A program made the translations under genes and the position numbers. The notes beneath the pieces were generated by a model. It saw nothing but the letters and a program-made list of their open reading frames with translations. It searched no databases and was not told the DNA's origin. From PBB1 sp040400875 (lineage in GTDB: Bacteria > Pseudomonadota > Gammaproteobacteria > Burkholderiales > Burkholderiaceae_C): a stretch of DNA of 25,602 bases. Positions 15,919 to 24,028 of this stretch are shown one piece after another (the stretch's first letter is position 1; each line of letters begins with the position of its first letter). The stretch is from the NCBI GenBank assembly GCA_040400875.1, contig JBBAPK010000040.1, positions 1 to 25,602 of the forward strand. Direction: 5' to 3'.

Positions 15919-16899
15919 TCAACGCGACGACTGCGCGCAGCGAAACCCGGAATGCGATGTGCCGATGTCTGACGGCGCGCCTTGGCGGCTGCTGGGCCGA
16001 TAGCGCGCGCAATACGACTCGTGACACAGGAACGAGCCGCCGCGCTGGGTGCGTCGGGACTCGGGGCCCACCGCCTCGGACGGACCCGTCGGGTTGTCTT
16101 GCGTCACTGCGGTCTTGATTCGCTGATAGGCACGGCGGTCGTACCAGTCGGCGGTCCATTCCCAGGCGTTGCCGACCATGTCGTACAGCCCATAGCCGTT
16201 GGGCTGGAATGACTTGACCGGTGCCGTGGTCTGAAACCCATCGTCTGCGGTGTTGCGGCTGGGGAACACGCCTTGCCAGATGTTGGCCAGCGGGTGCTTG
16301 TCCTTGGGTTTGGCATCGCCCCAGACGAAGGATTGCCCCTCCAGCCCGCCGCGCGCCGCGCGCTCCCATTCGGCTTCGGTCGGCAGCCGCTTGCCTGCCC
16401 AGCGACAGAACGCGGCTGCGTCATCCCACGACACCTGAACCACCGGATGGTCGTCGCGGCCTTCAAGGGTGGACGCAGGCCCCTGCGGGTGCCGCCACTG
16501 CGCGCCGGGCACCCAGTCCCACCACTGCGACGGGTCTCTCAGGTCGACCGGACCCGAGGCCATCTTGAACACCATGCCGCCGGCCTGCTGCAGCCGCGCC
16601 AGGATCTCGGGATTCATGTCAGGCGGGGCGGACCCGAGAAACCCCGTGAGGTCGGGGGTGCGCTCGGCTGCGGTGAGGTGTTGCGTGGCCTTGACAAACG
16701 CAGCAAAGGCCTGGTTGGTGACTTCGGTTTCGTCGAGCGCAAAGGCGTCGAGTCGCACCCGGTGCGCAGGCCGCTCTTCGGGCCAGGCGTACTCATCGGT
16801 GGCGCCCATGGTGAACTCGCCGCTGGGGATGCTGACCATGCCGGACGGCAATGGTCGATCGAACGCCACCCATCGGCCCACACCGATCGCCACCAGCAC
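15919..16899 (-). CDS. Formylglycine-generating enzyme (SUMF1/FGE family), N-terminal anchor interrupted by TGA
   Basis: FGE oxidises the active-site Cys of sulfatases to C-alpha-formylglycine. The body is a full FGE-sulfatase domain: MVSIPSGEFTMGATDEYAWP, ETEVTNQAFAAFV, HPVVQVSWDDAAAFCRWAGK, RLPTEAEWERAARGG, YDMVGNAWEWT, then RGGSFLCHESYCARYRPSSR. Both redox Cys (292 and 297 in this numbering) are present, as in human SUMF1, so the enzyme should be catalytically competent. The annotated start is GTG 16899, the first after an in-frame TGA (16903-16905). Before that stop the same frame reads GTG at 16944, then RRSFKLGLWLAV, with GGAGGG 8 bases upstream. A membrane anchor has therefore probably been split; TGA for TGG (Trp) would restore it. 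It precedes the sulfatase in one operon. Confidence 0.85.
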   Translation of the reverse strand: MLVAIGVGRWVAFDRPLPSGMVSIPSGEFTMGATDEYAWPEERPAHRVRLDAFALDETEVTNQAFAAFVKATQHLTAAERTPDLTGFLGSAPPDMNPEILARLQQAGGMVFKMASGPVDLRDPSQWWDWVPGAQWRHPQGPASTLEGRDDHPVVQVSWDDAAAFCRWAGKRLPTEAEWERAARGGLEGQSFVWGDAKPKDKHPLANIWQGVFPSRNTADDGFQTTAPVKSFQPNGYGLYDMVGNAWEWTADWYDRRAYQRIKTAVTQDNPTGPSEAVGPESRRTQRGGSFLCHESYCARYRPSSRQGAPSDIGTSHSGFRCAQSSR

Positions 16900-16958
16900 G
16901 GCTCACACCGCCAGCCAGAGCCCCAATTTGAACGAGCGCCTCACCGTGGACGCCCTCC
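16900..16958 (-). promoter_or_regulatory. Original ribosome site and start region of the FGE gene, separated from it by an in-frame TGA
   Basis: On the minus strand GGAGGG (16958-16953) is followed 8 bases later by GTG (16944), then 12 codons of a basic-hydrophobic start (RRSFKLGLWLAV), TGA (16905-16903), one codon, and the GTG used at 16899. The hydrophobic stretch continues across the stop into AVLVAIGVGRWVAF. The GTG at 16899 has no good ribosome site of its own. The arrangement reads as one gene start damaged by a nonsense base. Confidence 0.6.
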
Positions 16959-17016
16959 ACACGCGACATAAACGGAAAGGTTTTTCATTGCATCTCGAGT
17001 GTAGGAGGGCCAACGA

Positions 17017-17085
17017 ATGGGGCGCCTTGGCACCCAGGCCACGCTGACGAGTCTGACCCACGGGCCGCTCACGCCCTTGAGATAA
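17017..17085 (+). CDS. Possible 22-residue leader ORF upstream of the MFS gene
   Basis: AGGAGGG (17003-17009) stands 7 bases before ATG 17017, one of the strongest ribosome sites in the window. It opens a 22-codon frame (MGRLGTQATLTSLTHGPLTP and two more residues) that ends in TAA about 105 bases before the MFS start. The peptide resembles nothing I know. It may be a leader peptide or chance. Confidence 0.2.
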   Translation: MGRLGTQATLTSLTHGPLTPLR

Positions 17086-17189
17086 ACCGTCCGAAGCGCG
17101 TGCGCTCGATGGCGCACCGCAGAGAATGCGCATCGCGCGCGACGCCGCACGGCACACCACCAGCAGCGCAATCACCGATCGGACTCACG

Positions 17190-18857
17190 ATGGCACAGGT
17201 TTCCACCCCCGACGCTGGACGGCCCAGCCACAACGGCTTCCTGGCTAAGGAACGCACCATCGCTGCGCCCGGCTTCAACCGCTGGCTGGTGCCGCCGGCC
17301 GCGCTGGCCATTCATCTGTGCATCGGCATGGCCTACGGCTTTTCGGTGTTCTGGCTGCCCTTGTCCAAGGCGCTGGGCATCAAGCAAGCCATCCCGTGCG
17401 GCGCCGAGGTGGGCTTCATTCAGGAGCTGTTCATCACCAGCTGCGACTGGAAGATCTCGACGCTGGGCTGGATGTACACGCTGTTCTTCGTGTTTCTGGG
17501 CGGTTCTGCCGCGCTGTGGGGCGGCTGGGTCGAACGTGTGGGACCGCGCAAGGCCGGCGTGGCGAGCGCCGTGTGCTGGTGCGGCGGCATGCTGATCTCG
17601 GCGCTGGGCGTGCAACAGCACCAGTTCTGGATGATGCTGCTGGGCTCGGGCGTGATCGGCGGCATCGGGCTGGGGCTGGGCTACATCTCGCCGGTCAGCA
17701 CCCTCATCAAGTGGTTTCCTGACCGTCGCGGCATGGCCACCGGCATGGCGATCATGGGCTTCGGCGGCGGCGCCATGATCGGCTCGCCACTGGCGGCCGA
17801 GCTCATGAAGGCCTTTGCCACGCCGGACCAGATGGGCGTGGCGCCCACCTTCGTGGTGATGGCGGCCGTCTACTTCGTCTTCATGTTGGGCGGGGCGCTG
17901 TCGTACCGCATCCCTGCATCGGGCTGGCAGCCGGCGGGCTGGACCCGACCGCAAGCGCAGGCGCAAAAGTCGATGATCACCTGGCGCCATGTGCACGTCA
18001 GCAAGGTCTGGGGCATTCCGCAGTTCTGGCTGGTGTGGGTGGTGCTGTGCATGAACGTGTCGGCGGGCATCGGCGTGATCGGCATGGCCAGCCCGATGCT
18101 GCAAGAGGTGTTTGGCGGCAGCCTGATCGGCCTGACCAAGAAGTTCGGCGAGCTCGACAAGACTGAGTTGACCGCCATCGCCGGCGTGGCCGCAGGCTTC
18201 ACCGCGCTGCTGAGCCTGTTCAACATCGGCGGGCGCTTTTTTTGGGCCAGCCTGTCAGACAAGCTCGGGCGCAAGATGACTTACGTGGTGTTCTTCGTGC
18301 TGGGCGGGTTGCTGTACGCCAGCGTGCCAAGCTCAGCGGCGGCCGGCAGCCAACTGGCCTTCGTGGGCGCCTTGTGCATCATCTTGAGCATGTACGGCGG
18401 CGGCTTTGCCACCGTGCCGGCCTATCTGGCCGACCTGTTCGGCACACAGATGGTGGGCGCCATTCACGGCCGGCTGCTCACCGCCTGGGCCACGGCCGGC
18501 GTGCTCGGACCGGTGGTGGTGAACTACATGCGCGACTACCAGCTCGGCCTGGGCCTGCCGCGCGAGCAGGTCTACAACCAGACGATGTACATCCTGGCGG
18601 GCATGCTGGTGATCGGCCTCATCAGCAACCTGCTGATCCGCCCGATCCACGCCAAGCACTTCATGACCGAGGCCGAACTGGCCGAAGAGCGCCGACGCGC
18701 CCACGAACGCGCAGCCGCCACCGAAGCCGGCACGGGCAGCCAGACCCACCACGCCACCCACACCGTGTGGGTCGTGCTGGCCTGGACGGCGGTCGGCGTG
18801 CCCCTGGCCTGGGGCGTGTACCGCACGGTGTTGAGCGTGTTGAAGTTCATTCACTGA
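17190..18857 (+). CDS. OFA-type MFS transporter with extra C-terminal membrane helix
   Basis: This 555-residue inner-membrane carrier is of the oxalate/formate antiporter-like group of the major facilitator superfamily. The first helix is VPPAALAIHLCIGMAYGFSV with the typical AYGFSVFWLPLSKALG end. The loop after helix 1 carries an insertion with two Cys (IPCGAEVGFIQELFITSCDW) seen in this OFA subgroup. Later stretches include GGIGLGLGYISPVSTLIKWF, the signature of OFA members, then PDRRGMATG. After the 12-helix core, a basic/His-rich segment leads to one more helix at the C-terminus (TVWVVLAWTAVGVPLAWG). The start was chosen at ATG 17190; the open frame before it looks non-coding. The ribosome site is weak. 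Substrate unknown; small organic acids are typical for the family. It is divergent from the FGE/sulfatase operon and convergent with hsdR. Confidence 0.9.
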   Translation: MAQVSTPDAGRPSHNGFLAKERTIAAPGFNRWLVPPAALAIHLCIGMAYGFSVFWLPLSKALGIKQAIPCGAEVGFIQELFITSCDWKISTLGWMYTLFFVFLGGSAALWGGWVERVGPRKAGVASAVCWCGGMLISALGVQQHQFWMMLLGSGVIGGIGLGLGYISPVSTLIKWFPDRRGMATGMAIMGFGGGAMIGSPLAAELMKAFATPDQMGVAPTFVVMAAVYFVFMLGGALSYRIPASGWQPAGWTRPQAQAQKSMITWRHVHVSKVWGIPQFWLVWVVLCMNVSAGIGVIGMASPMLQEVFGGSLIGLTKKFGELDKTELTAIAGVAAGFTALLSLFNIGGRFFWASLSDKLGRKMTYVVFFVLGGLLYASVPSSAAAGSQLAFVGALCIILSMYGGGFATVPAYLADLFGTQMVGAIHGRLLTAWATAGVLGPVVVNYMRDYQLGLGLPREQVYNQTMYILAGMLVIGLISNLLIRPIHAKHFMTEAELAEERRRAHERAAATEAGTGSQTHHATHTVWVVLAWTAVGVPLAWGVYRTVLSVLKFIH

Positions 18858-18912
18858 GGGTGGGGGCGGATCTCCTCGCACTTCGCCTGCATGCGTGAAT
18901 GCCGACCAGCGC

Positions 18913-21900
18913 TCACGCCCACGACTCCCCCAGTGCCTCGGCCTGCCTGAGCACCAATTCCACCGCCGCCACTTCCAGATCCGGCGGGTACTTGTACTTG
19001 CGCAAGATGCGCTTGACCATCAAGCGCAGCTTGGCCCGAACACTGTCACGCTGTGTCCAGGCCACGGTCAGGTTCTTGCGCAGGTTCTCGGCGAGTTCAT
19101 GCGCGATCTTTTTGAGCGTCTCGTCGGTCAGCTCGCGCACGGCCGATTCGTTGTGGGCCAGCGCGTCATAAAAGCGCACCTCGTCTTCGGTCAAACCCAA
19201 CTGCTCGCCGCGGCTGGCCGCTACGCGGAAATCCTTGGCCATTTGCACCAGCTCTTCCATCACCTGCGCGGCTTCAATGGATCGGTTCTGGTAGCGCTGG
19301 ACCACGTCGCTCAGCATGTCCGAGAACTTTTTGTTCTGGACCACGTTGCCCGCAAAACGTGACTTGATCTCGCCTTCGAGCAGCCGCTCGAGCAGCTCGA
19401 CCGCAAGGTTGCGCTCGGGCAGATTGCGCACCTCGGCCAGGAAGGCGTCATCGAGGATGCCGATGTCGGGCTTGTCGAGGCCCACCGCATCAAAGATGTC
19501 GACCACCTCATCGGACACCACCGCCGAGTTGATGATCTGGCGGATGGCCAGCTCGCGCGCCTCGTCGGTCTTTTTCTGTGCGCTGAACTCGCGCTTGGTG
19601 AGGATGACCTTCACAGCCTGAAAAAACGCCACTTCCTCGCGCACTGCCTTGGCCTCGTCCAGCGTGCAGCACAGCGAGAACGCCTTGCTCATCGCCAGCG
19701 CCGTGTCGGCAAAGCGCTTCTTGCCGTCCGTCACGCCCAGCACATGGTTGGCCGCGCCAGCCAGCGTCTTGTGGCCGCCCTTCAAGAACTCTGACCAGTC
19801 AAAGCCGTGCAGCATCGCGTGCAGCACGTCGAGCTTTTCGGCGAGCACGCTGAACGCCTCGTGCGCGTCGACGGTGGGCCGTTCGCGGCCCTGGCTGGCG
19901 GTGTACTCCTTCAGGGCTGACTTCAACTCGTTGGCGATGCCGATGTAGTCGACCACCAGCCCACCTTGCTTGTCCTTGAACACCCGGTTCACCCGCGCAA
20001 TGGCCTGCATCAGGTTGTGGCTCTTCATCGGTTTGTCGATGTACAGCGTGTGCACGCACGGCGCATCGAAGCCGGTGAGCCACATGTCGCGCACGATCAC
20101 CAGGCGCAGCGGGTCCTCGGGCTTCTTGAACCGCTTTTCCAGCCGCTTCTTGACCTGTGCGCTGTAAATGTGCGGACGCAGCAGCGCCTTGTCGCTGGCC
20201 GAGCCGGTCATCACGATCTTGATGGCGCCCAGCTCGGGGTCGTCGCTGTGCCAGTCGGGCCGCAGTTTGGTGATCTCGTTGTAAAGGTGCACGCAGATGT
20301 CGCGGCTCATGCCCACCACCATGGCCTTGCCGCTTTGCGCCTTGTTTCGTTCCTCGAAGTGCGCCACCAGATCGGCCGCCACGCTGGCGATGCGTGGCTC
20401 GGCACCGACCACCTTTTCCAGCGCCGCCCAGCGGCTCTTGAGCTTGGCCTGCTGGCTTTCTTCTTCGTCTTCGGCGAGCTCGTCCACATCGCTGTCGATG
20501 GTGGCCAGCTCGTCAGCCTTCAGGCCCAGCTTGGCCAGCCGGCTCTCGTAGTAGATGGCCACGGTGGCGCCGTCTTCCTTGGCCTGCTGCATGTCGTACA
20601 CGCTGATGTAGTCGCCAAACACCGAGCGCGTGTCGCGGTCTTCGCCCGACACCGGCGTGCCCGTGAACGCCACGAAGGTGGCGTTGGGCAGCGCGTCGCG
20701 CAGGTGCTGCGCGTAGCCCACCTGGTAGCGGTCGACCGTGGGCGCAAATTCGACCTGATTCGGTGCCGGCGCGCCCGAGCCCGTGGTCAGCACCGTGGCC
20801 CCGCTGCCAGACGCCGGGCGTTGCTTGACCGTCTTCAGCTTGGCCTCGAAGCCGTACTGCGTGCGGTGCGCTTCGTCGGCAATCACCACGATGTTGTGGC
20901 GCGGCGAGAGCGTGGGGAAGGTGTCTTCGTCCTCGCCCAGCATGAACTTCTGGATGGTGGCAAACACGATGCCGCCGCTGGGTCGGTTGGCCAGCAAGGC
21001 CCGCAGATCCTGGCGCGAGCCGGCTTGCACCGGCTGCTCGCGCAACAAGTCTTGCGCCAGAGAGAACACGCCGAACAACTGGCCGTCGAGGTCGTTGCGG
21101 TCGGTGATCACCACGATGGTCGGGTTGGCCATCAACGGCTCTTGCATCACGCGCGCCGCAAAGCAGGTCATGGTGATGCTCTTGCCGCTGCCCTGCGTGT
21201 GCCACACCACGCCGCCCTTGCCGCGCACGCTGGGTGCACCATCGGGTCGCGAGGCCGCAATCACCTGGGCGATGGCAGCGCGCACCGCATGAAACTGGTG
21301 ATACCCGGCGATCTTCTTGACCAGCGTGCCGTCGTCTTCAAACAGCACGAAGTAGCGCAGGTAGTCCAGCAAATAGGCCGGTGCCAGCACGCCGCGCACC
21401 AGCGTTTGCAGCTCGTTGAACCGCCTTAGCGGATCGAGCGTGATGCCATCGATCGTGCGCCAGGCCATGAAGCGCTCGGCATTGGCCGACAGCGAGCCCA
21501 GCAACGCATCGGTGCCGTCTGAGATCACCAGCACCTCGTTGTACTGAAACGCGTCGGCGATCTGCTCCTTGTAGGTCTCGATCTGCTGAAACGCCTTCCA
21601 GACATCGGCATTCAGGTCGGCCGGGTTCTTCAGCTCGATGAGCACCAGTGGCAGGCCGTTGACGAACAAGATAATGTCGGGTCGGCGGGTGTGGTTCGGC
21701 CCCTGAATCGAGTGCTGGTTGACCGCCAGCCATTCGTTGCGCGCAGGCTCGGCCCAATCGATCAGTCGCACGAAGTCGCCACGGGTTTCGCCGTTACGCT
21801 GGTACTGCACCGGCACGCCGGCCACCAGCAGTCGGTGAAAGTGCCGGTTGGCCGCCAGCAGCGCCGGCGTGCCCAGCTCGACCACCTGCTGCACGGCATC

Positions 21901-22095
21901 GTCGCGCGCGGCTTGCGGCACCGCCGGGTTCAGCCGGGCCACGGCCTGACGCAGCCGCTCGATCAGCAGCACCTGCCGGTAACTGGCGCGCTCGGGGGCC
22001 GCGCCGTCCGGCGCGATGTCCGGCCCGTAGCGATGGGCATAGCCCACATCGGCCAGCCAGCCCAGGGCTTCTTGTTCGAGCTGGTCTTCGGTCAT
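18913..22095 (-). CDS. hsdR: Type I restriction endonuclease, R (HsdR) subunit
   Basis: HsdR supplies ATP-driven DNA translocation and cleavage in type I restriction-modification. The protein is full length at 1060 residues. The N-terminal nuclease domain has the PD-(D/E)xK core: Asp140 in RRPDIILFVNG, then Glu154 and Lys156 in LIELKNP. The SF2 motor follows: Walker A QGSGKSITM (Lys305), DEAH box IADEAHRTQYG (407-410), FTGTP motif III, and later RDMWLTGFDAP and QAIARVNRVF (motifs V and VI). The C-terminal helical region should bind the methylase core. Its ATG overlaps the fic stop by 4 bases (ATGA), so it is translationally coupled to fic. All catalytic motifs are intact, suggesting an active restriction subunit. 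Confidence 0.96.
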   Translation of the reverse strand: MTEDQLEQEALGWLADVGYAHRYGPDIAPDGAAPERASYRQVLLIERLRQAVARLNPAVPQAARDDAVQQVVELGTPALLAANRHFHRLLVAGVPVQYQRNGETRGDFVRLIDWAEPARNEWLAVNQHSIQGPNHTRRPDIILFVNGLPLVLIELKNPADLNADVWKAFQQIETYKEQIADAFQYNEVLVISDGTDALLGSLSANAERFMAWRTIDGITLDPLRRFNELQTLVRGVLAPAYLLDYLRYFVLFEDDGTLVKKIAGYHQFHAVRAAIAQVIAASRPDGAPSVRGKGGVVWHTQGSGKSITMTCFAARVMQEPLMANPTIVVITDRNDLDGQLFGVFSLAQDLLREQPVQAGSRQDLRALLANRPSGGIVFATIQKFMLGEDEDTFPTLSPRHNIVVIADEAHRTQYGFEAKLKTVKQRPASGSGATVLTTGSGAPAPNQVEFAPTVDRYQVGYAQHLRDALPNATFVAFTGTPVSGEDRDTRSVFGDYISVYDMQQAKEDGATVAIYYESRLAKLGLKADELATIDSDVDELAEDEEESQQAKLKSRWAALEKVVGAEPRIASVAADLVAHFEERNKAQSGKAMVVGMSRDICVHLYNEITKLRPDWHSDDPELGAIKIVMTGSASDKALLRPHIYSAQVKKRLEKRFKKPEDPLRLVIVRDMWLTGFDAPCVHTLYIDKPMKSHNLMQAIARVNRVFKDKQGGLVVDYIGIANELKSALKEYTASQGRERPTVDAHEAFSVLAEKLDVLHAMLHGFDWSEFLKGGHKTLAGAANHVLGVTDGKKRFADTALAMSKAFSLCCTLDEAKAVREEVAFFQAVKVILTKREFSAQKKTDEARELAIRQIINSAVVSDEVVDIFDAVGLDKPDIGILDDAFLAEVRNLPERNLAVELLERLLEGEIKSRFAGNVVQNKKFSDMLSDVVQRYQNRSIEAAQVMEELVQMAKDFRVAASRGEQLGLTEDEVRFYDALAHNESAVRELTDETLKKIAHELAENLRKNLTVAWTQRDSVRAKLRLMVKRILRKYKYPPDLEVAAVELVLRQAEALGESWA

Positions 22096-23201
22096 GCGGT
22101 GGGCGCTCCAGGCCTTGACGACGGTGGCGGGACGGCCTGGCCCTGCAGCACCGCATTCAAGGCCACGTTGATGTAGTAGTTGCAGCGGCCAATCTTCTGC
22201 TTGCGCACGAAGCCGCCTTCTGCCAGCGCGTCGAGGTACTTGGTGGCCGTCACGCGCGAGACGCTCAGGTCGCGCTGCACGAAATCGATCTTGGTGTACG
22301 GGTGCGTGAACAGGTTGTTGATCAGGTCCTGGCTGTAAAAGCGGTGGCCGGCGCGGATGCGGTGCTTGTAGTCGAACAGCGCCGTCTTGATGGCGTGGAT
22401 GGTGCCAATCGCCTGGCGTGCGGTGGTTTCCACAGCCTCCAGCATGTAAAGAACCCAGTCTTCCCAGGCATCGTCGATGCGCACCGTCTGCAGCAAACGG
22501 TAGTAGTCGGCCTTGGTGCGCACGATGTGGCTGCTGAGGTAGAGCACCGGGATATCAAGCAGCCCCTCCTTCACCAGGTAGAGCACGTTGACGATGCGAC
22601 CGGTGCGGCCGTTGCCGTCGTAGAAGGGATGGATGCTCTCGAACTGATGGTGGATGAGCGCCATCTTGATCAGTGGGTCGGCTGGAAACAGCTCGGGCGT
22701 GTTGATGAAGCGTTCCAGAGCGCTCATCAGCGCCACGATCTCGGCCGGGTCCTGCGGTGGCGTGTACACGGTCTGCCCGTCGCCGTCCTTCAGCGCTGTA
22801 CCCGGCAGCCGGCGCAGGCCGGCGTTGTTGCGTTCCAGTTCGCCCTGAATCTGGACGATGTGGTTGGTGGTGAGCAAGCCCGTGCCGCGCACCTGATCAA
22901 AGCCGACCCGCAGCGCCTGGCGGTAACGCAGCACCTCCTTGGCGGCCGGGTTGGCGAAGGACTCGGGCAGCACGTCGTCCTTGAACAGCTCATCGTGAGT
23001 GGTGACGATGTTCTCGATCTCCGAGCTGTCTTTGGCCTCCTGCAGGCCCAGGGTGTTGATCAGGATGCCCTGGTTGGGAATGGCCGCGGCGACGCCCTTG
23101 AGCTCGGCCAGCGCGCGACTGCTGCTGGCCAGCTTCCGCAGGATCGCAGGCACATCGAAGCGCCCGGCTCTCAGCTCATCAAGCGGCGCGATCGATGGCA
23201 T
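22092..23201 (-). CDS. Fic family protein (class II, N-terminal inhibitory motif) with C-terminal winged helix
   Basis: Fic proteins usually transfer AMP (sometimes other phosphate-containing groups) to Ser, Thr or Tyr of target proteins. This one has the complete active loop HPFYDGNGRTGR (about residues 191-202). An N-terminal inhibitory motif SSEIEN fits (S/T)xxxE(G/N), with Glu63 expected to block ATP placement, which defines class II autoinhibited Fic. The C-terminal about 80 residues form a winged-helix-like segment (VQRDLSVSRVTATKYLDALA, then EGGFVRKQKIGRCNYYIN). It could bind DNA. I chose ATG 23201, 8 bases after GGAGA; upstream ATGs at 23255 and 23273 are in frame but lack ribosome sites and lie in the palindromic operator candidate. 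It overlaps hsdR by 4 bases. Such Fic genes occur beside type I RM genes, but their role there is not settled. Confidence 0.93.
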   Translation of the reverse strand: MPSIAPLDELRAGRFDVPAILRKLASSSRALAELKGVAAAIPNQGILINTLGLQEAKDSSEIENIVTTHDELFKDDVLPESFANPAAKEVLRYRQALRVGFDQVRGTGLLTTNHIVQIQGELERNNAGLRRLPGTALKDGDGQTVYTPPQDPAEIVALMSALERFINTPELFPADPLIKMALIHHQFESIHPFYDGNGRTGRIVNVLYLVKEGLLDIPVLYLSSHIVRTKADYYRLLQTVRIDDAWEDWVLYMLEAVETTARQAIGTIHAIKTALFDYKHRIRAGHRFYSQDLINNLFTHPYTKIDFVQRDLSVSRVTATKYLDALAEGGFVRKQKIGRCNYYINVALNAVLQGQAVPPPSSRPGAPTA

Positions 23202-23265
23202 GGCGAAGGTCTCCGGGCCCGAAACAGGATCAACAAATATCTGTTTGCTGTGCATGTTAGTCGGC

Positions 23266-23298
23266 ACATGCATAGAAAACGCAAATTTCTATGCATGT
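23266..23298. repeat. Perfect 13-bp inverted repeat upstream of fic (operator candidate)
   Basis: ACATGCATAGAAA (23266-23278) and TTTCTATGCATGT (23286-23298) are perfect reverse complements with a 7-base spacer. A third partial half-site, TGCATGT, lies at 23251-23257. The element is AT-rich in a GC-rich region and sits 65-97 bases before the chosen fic start. It overlaps the -10 area of the best promoter candidate, so a dimeric repressor or the Fic winged-helix domain itself could bind here. Confidence 0.7.
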
Positions 23299-23315
23299 TT
23301 GGCTGGCGTTGTAAA
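23286..23315 (-). promoter_or_regulatory. Candidate promoter for the fic-hsdR transcript
   Basis: On the minus strand TTTACA (23315-23310) and TAGAAA (23291-23286) are spaced by 18 bases, resembling sigma-70 -35 and -10 boxes. The -10 lies inside one arm of the 13-bp inverted repeat, as expected for a repressible promoter. The match is moderate only. Confidence 0.4.
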
Positions 23316-23371
23316 GAATGCGCTGTTTTCTTTGCGACTCACCGCCGAGCCTGCGTGCGTGGAGGCGTCAC

Positions 23372-24001
23372 TCAGCTCGCCTCTTCGGTCCGATACGACT
23401 GCATTTCGTGGGTCGGCGTCGCCGAGAACGCCCGTCGGATGCGGTGCGTCTTGACGAGCCCGTCGGGGTTCAGGCGGCCCCTTCGGCGCGGCAAGGCTGC
23501 ACGCAACTCCAGTTCTTGGCGCAAGGCCGACGAGAGTGCCGCCAAGTTGTCGACGATGGGGGCACTGAGGTGCGGCGACAAGAGGCATCCCATGGCGTCG
23601 CGCCTCGAGCCGGTGTCCGCGCTAGCCGCCCCGTCCTCCATCCCTGCTTCGGCTCCCGAAGGCCCGGGGCTTGCCACGTTAGGTCCGGAGCTCGGCTTGT
23701 TAGGTACGGAGCTGCTGCCTTCAAGTACGGAGCTGACCCCAGCCGCGAACACCTGCTCCGGCGATACCGGAGCGGCACCGGGCAGGTGATAAACCTTTGC
23801 GCGGTACTGCCCCTGCGACTTCAACAGACCATCACGCTCCAGCGCCGAAGCCCCGTCGAATCGCTCGCCCAGCGCCCCCCGAAGCCGGGCCACCACGGTT
23901 GCCGGCAGCAAGATGTGATCGGAACTTCGCACACCCTCTCGGGGGAGCAGAGCCGACACGACAACTGAAGGCACGCACCTAGGGTTTTGGGAGCTTGTCA
24001 T
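23372..24001 (-). pseudogene. Internally deleted C-terminal remnant of an AlbA/RecG-like ATP-binding protein (COG2865-type)
   Basis: The 209-codon open frame has no AlbA DNA-binding/ATPase domain. Several stretches recall the C-terminal region of COG2865 proteins: LLPATVVARLRGALGERFD, ERDGLLKSQGQYRAKVYHLP, a Ser/Pro-rich linker, ALPRRRGRLNPDG, and the terminal AFSATPTHEMQSYRT. As I remember those proteins, a winged-helix core should lie between GERFD and DGLLKS, and another between LNPDG and the terminal VKxxxxRRAF segment. Both are missing, yet the frame stays open, suggesting two in-frame deletions plus loss of the whole N-terminal part. No ribosome site precedes the ATG at 24001. It lies between DUF3800 and fic on the same strand. 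It is probably non-functional, although a short functional derivative cannot be excluded. Confidence 0.55.
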
Positions 24002-24028
24002 CGCTGTACGGGTGCATAAACTCTCTGC

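Noticed and set aside
15890..16369. Extension of the sulfatase frame upstream to 16369 (909 codons)
   Set aside because: The added part overlaps the FGE gene in another frame; a ribosome site and lipoprotein signal peptide mark 15889 as the start.
16903..16905. TGA in the FGE gene read as selenocysteine
   Set aside because: There is no SECIS-like element in view, the position is in a membrane helix rather than a redox site, and Trp fits better.
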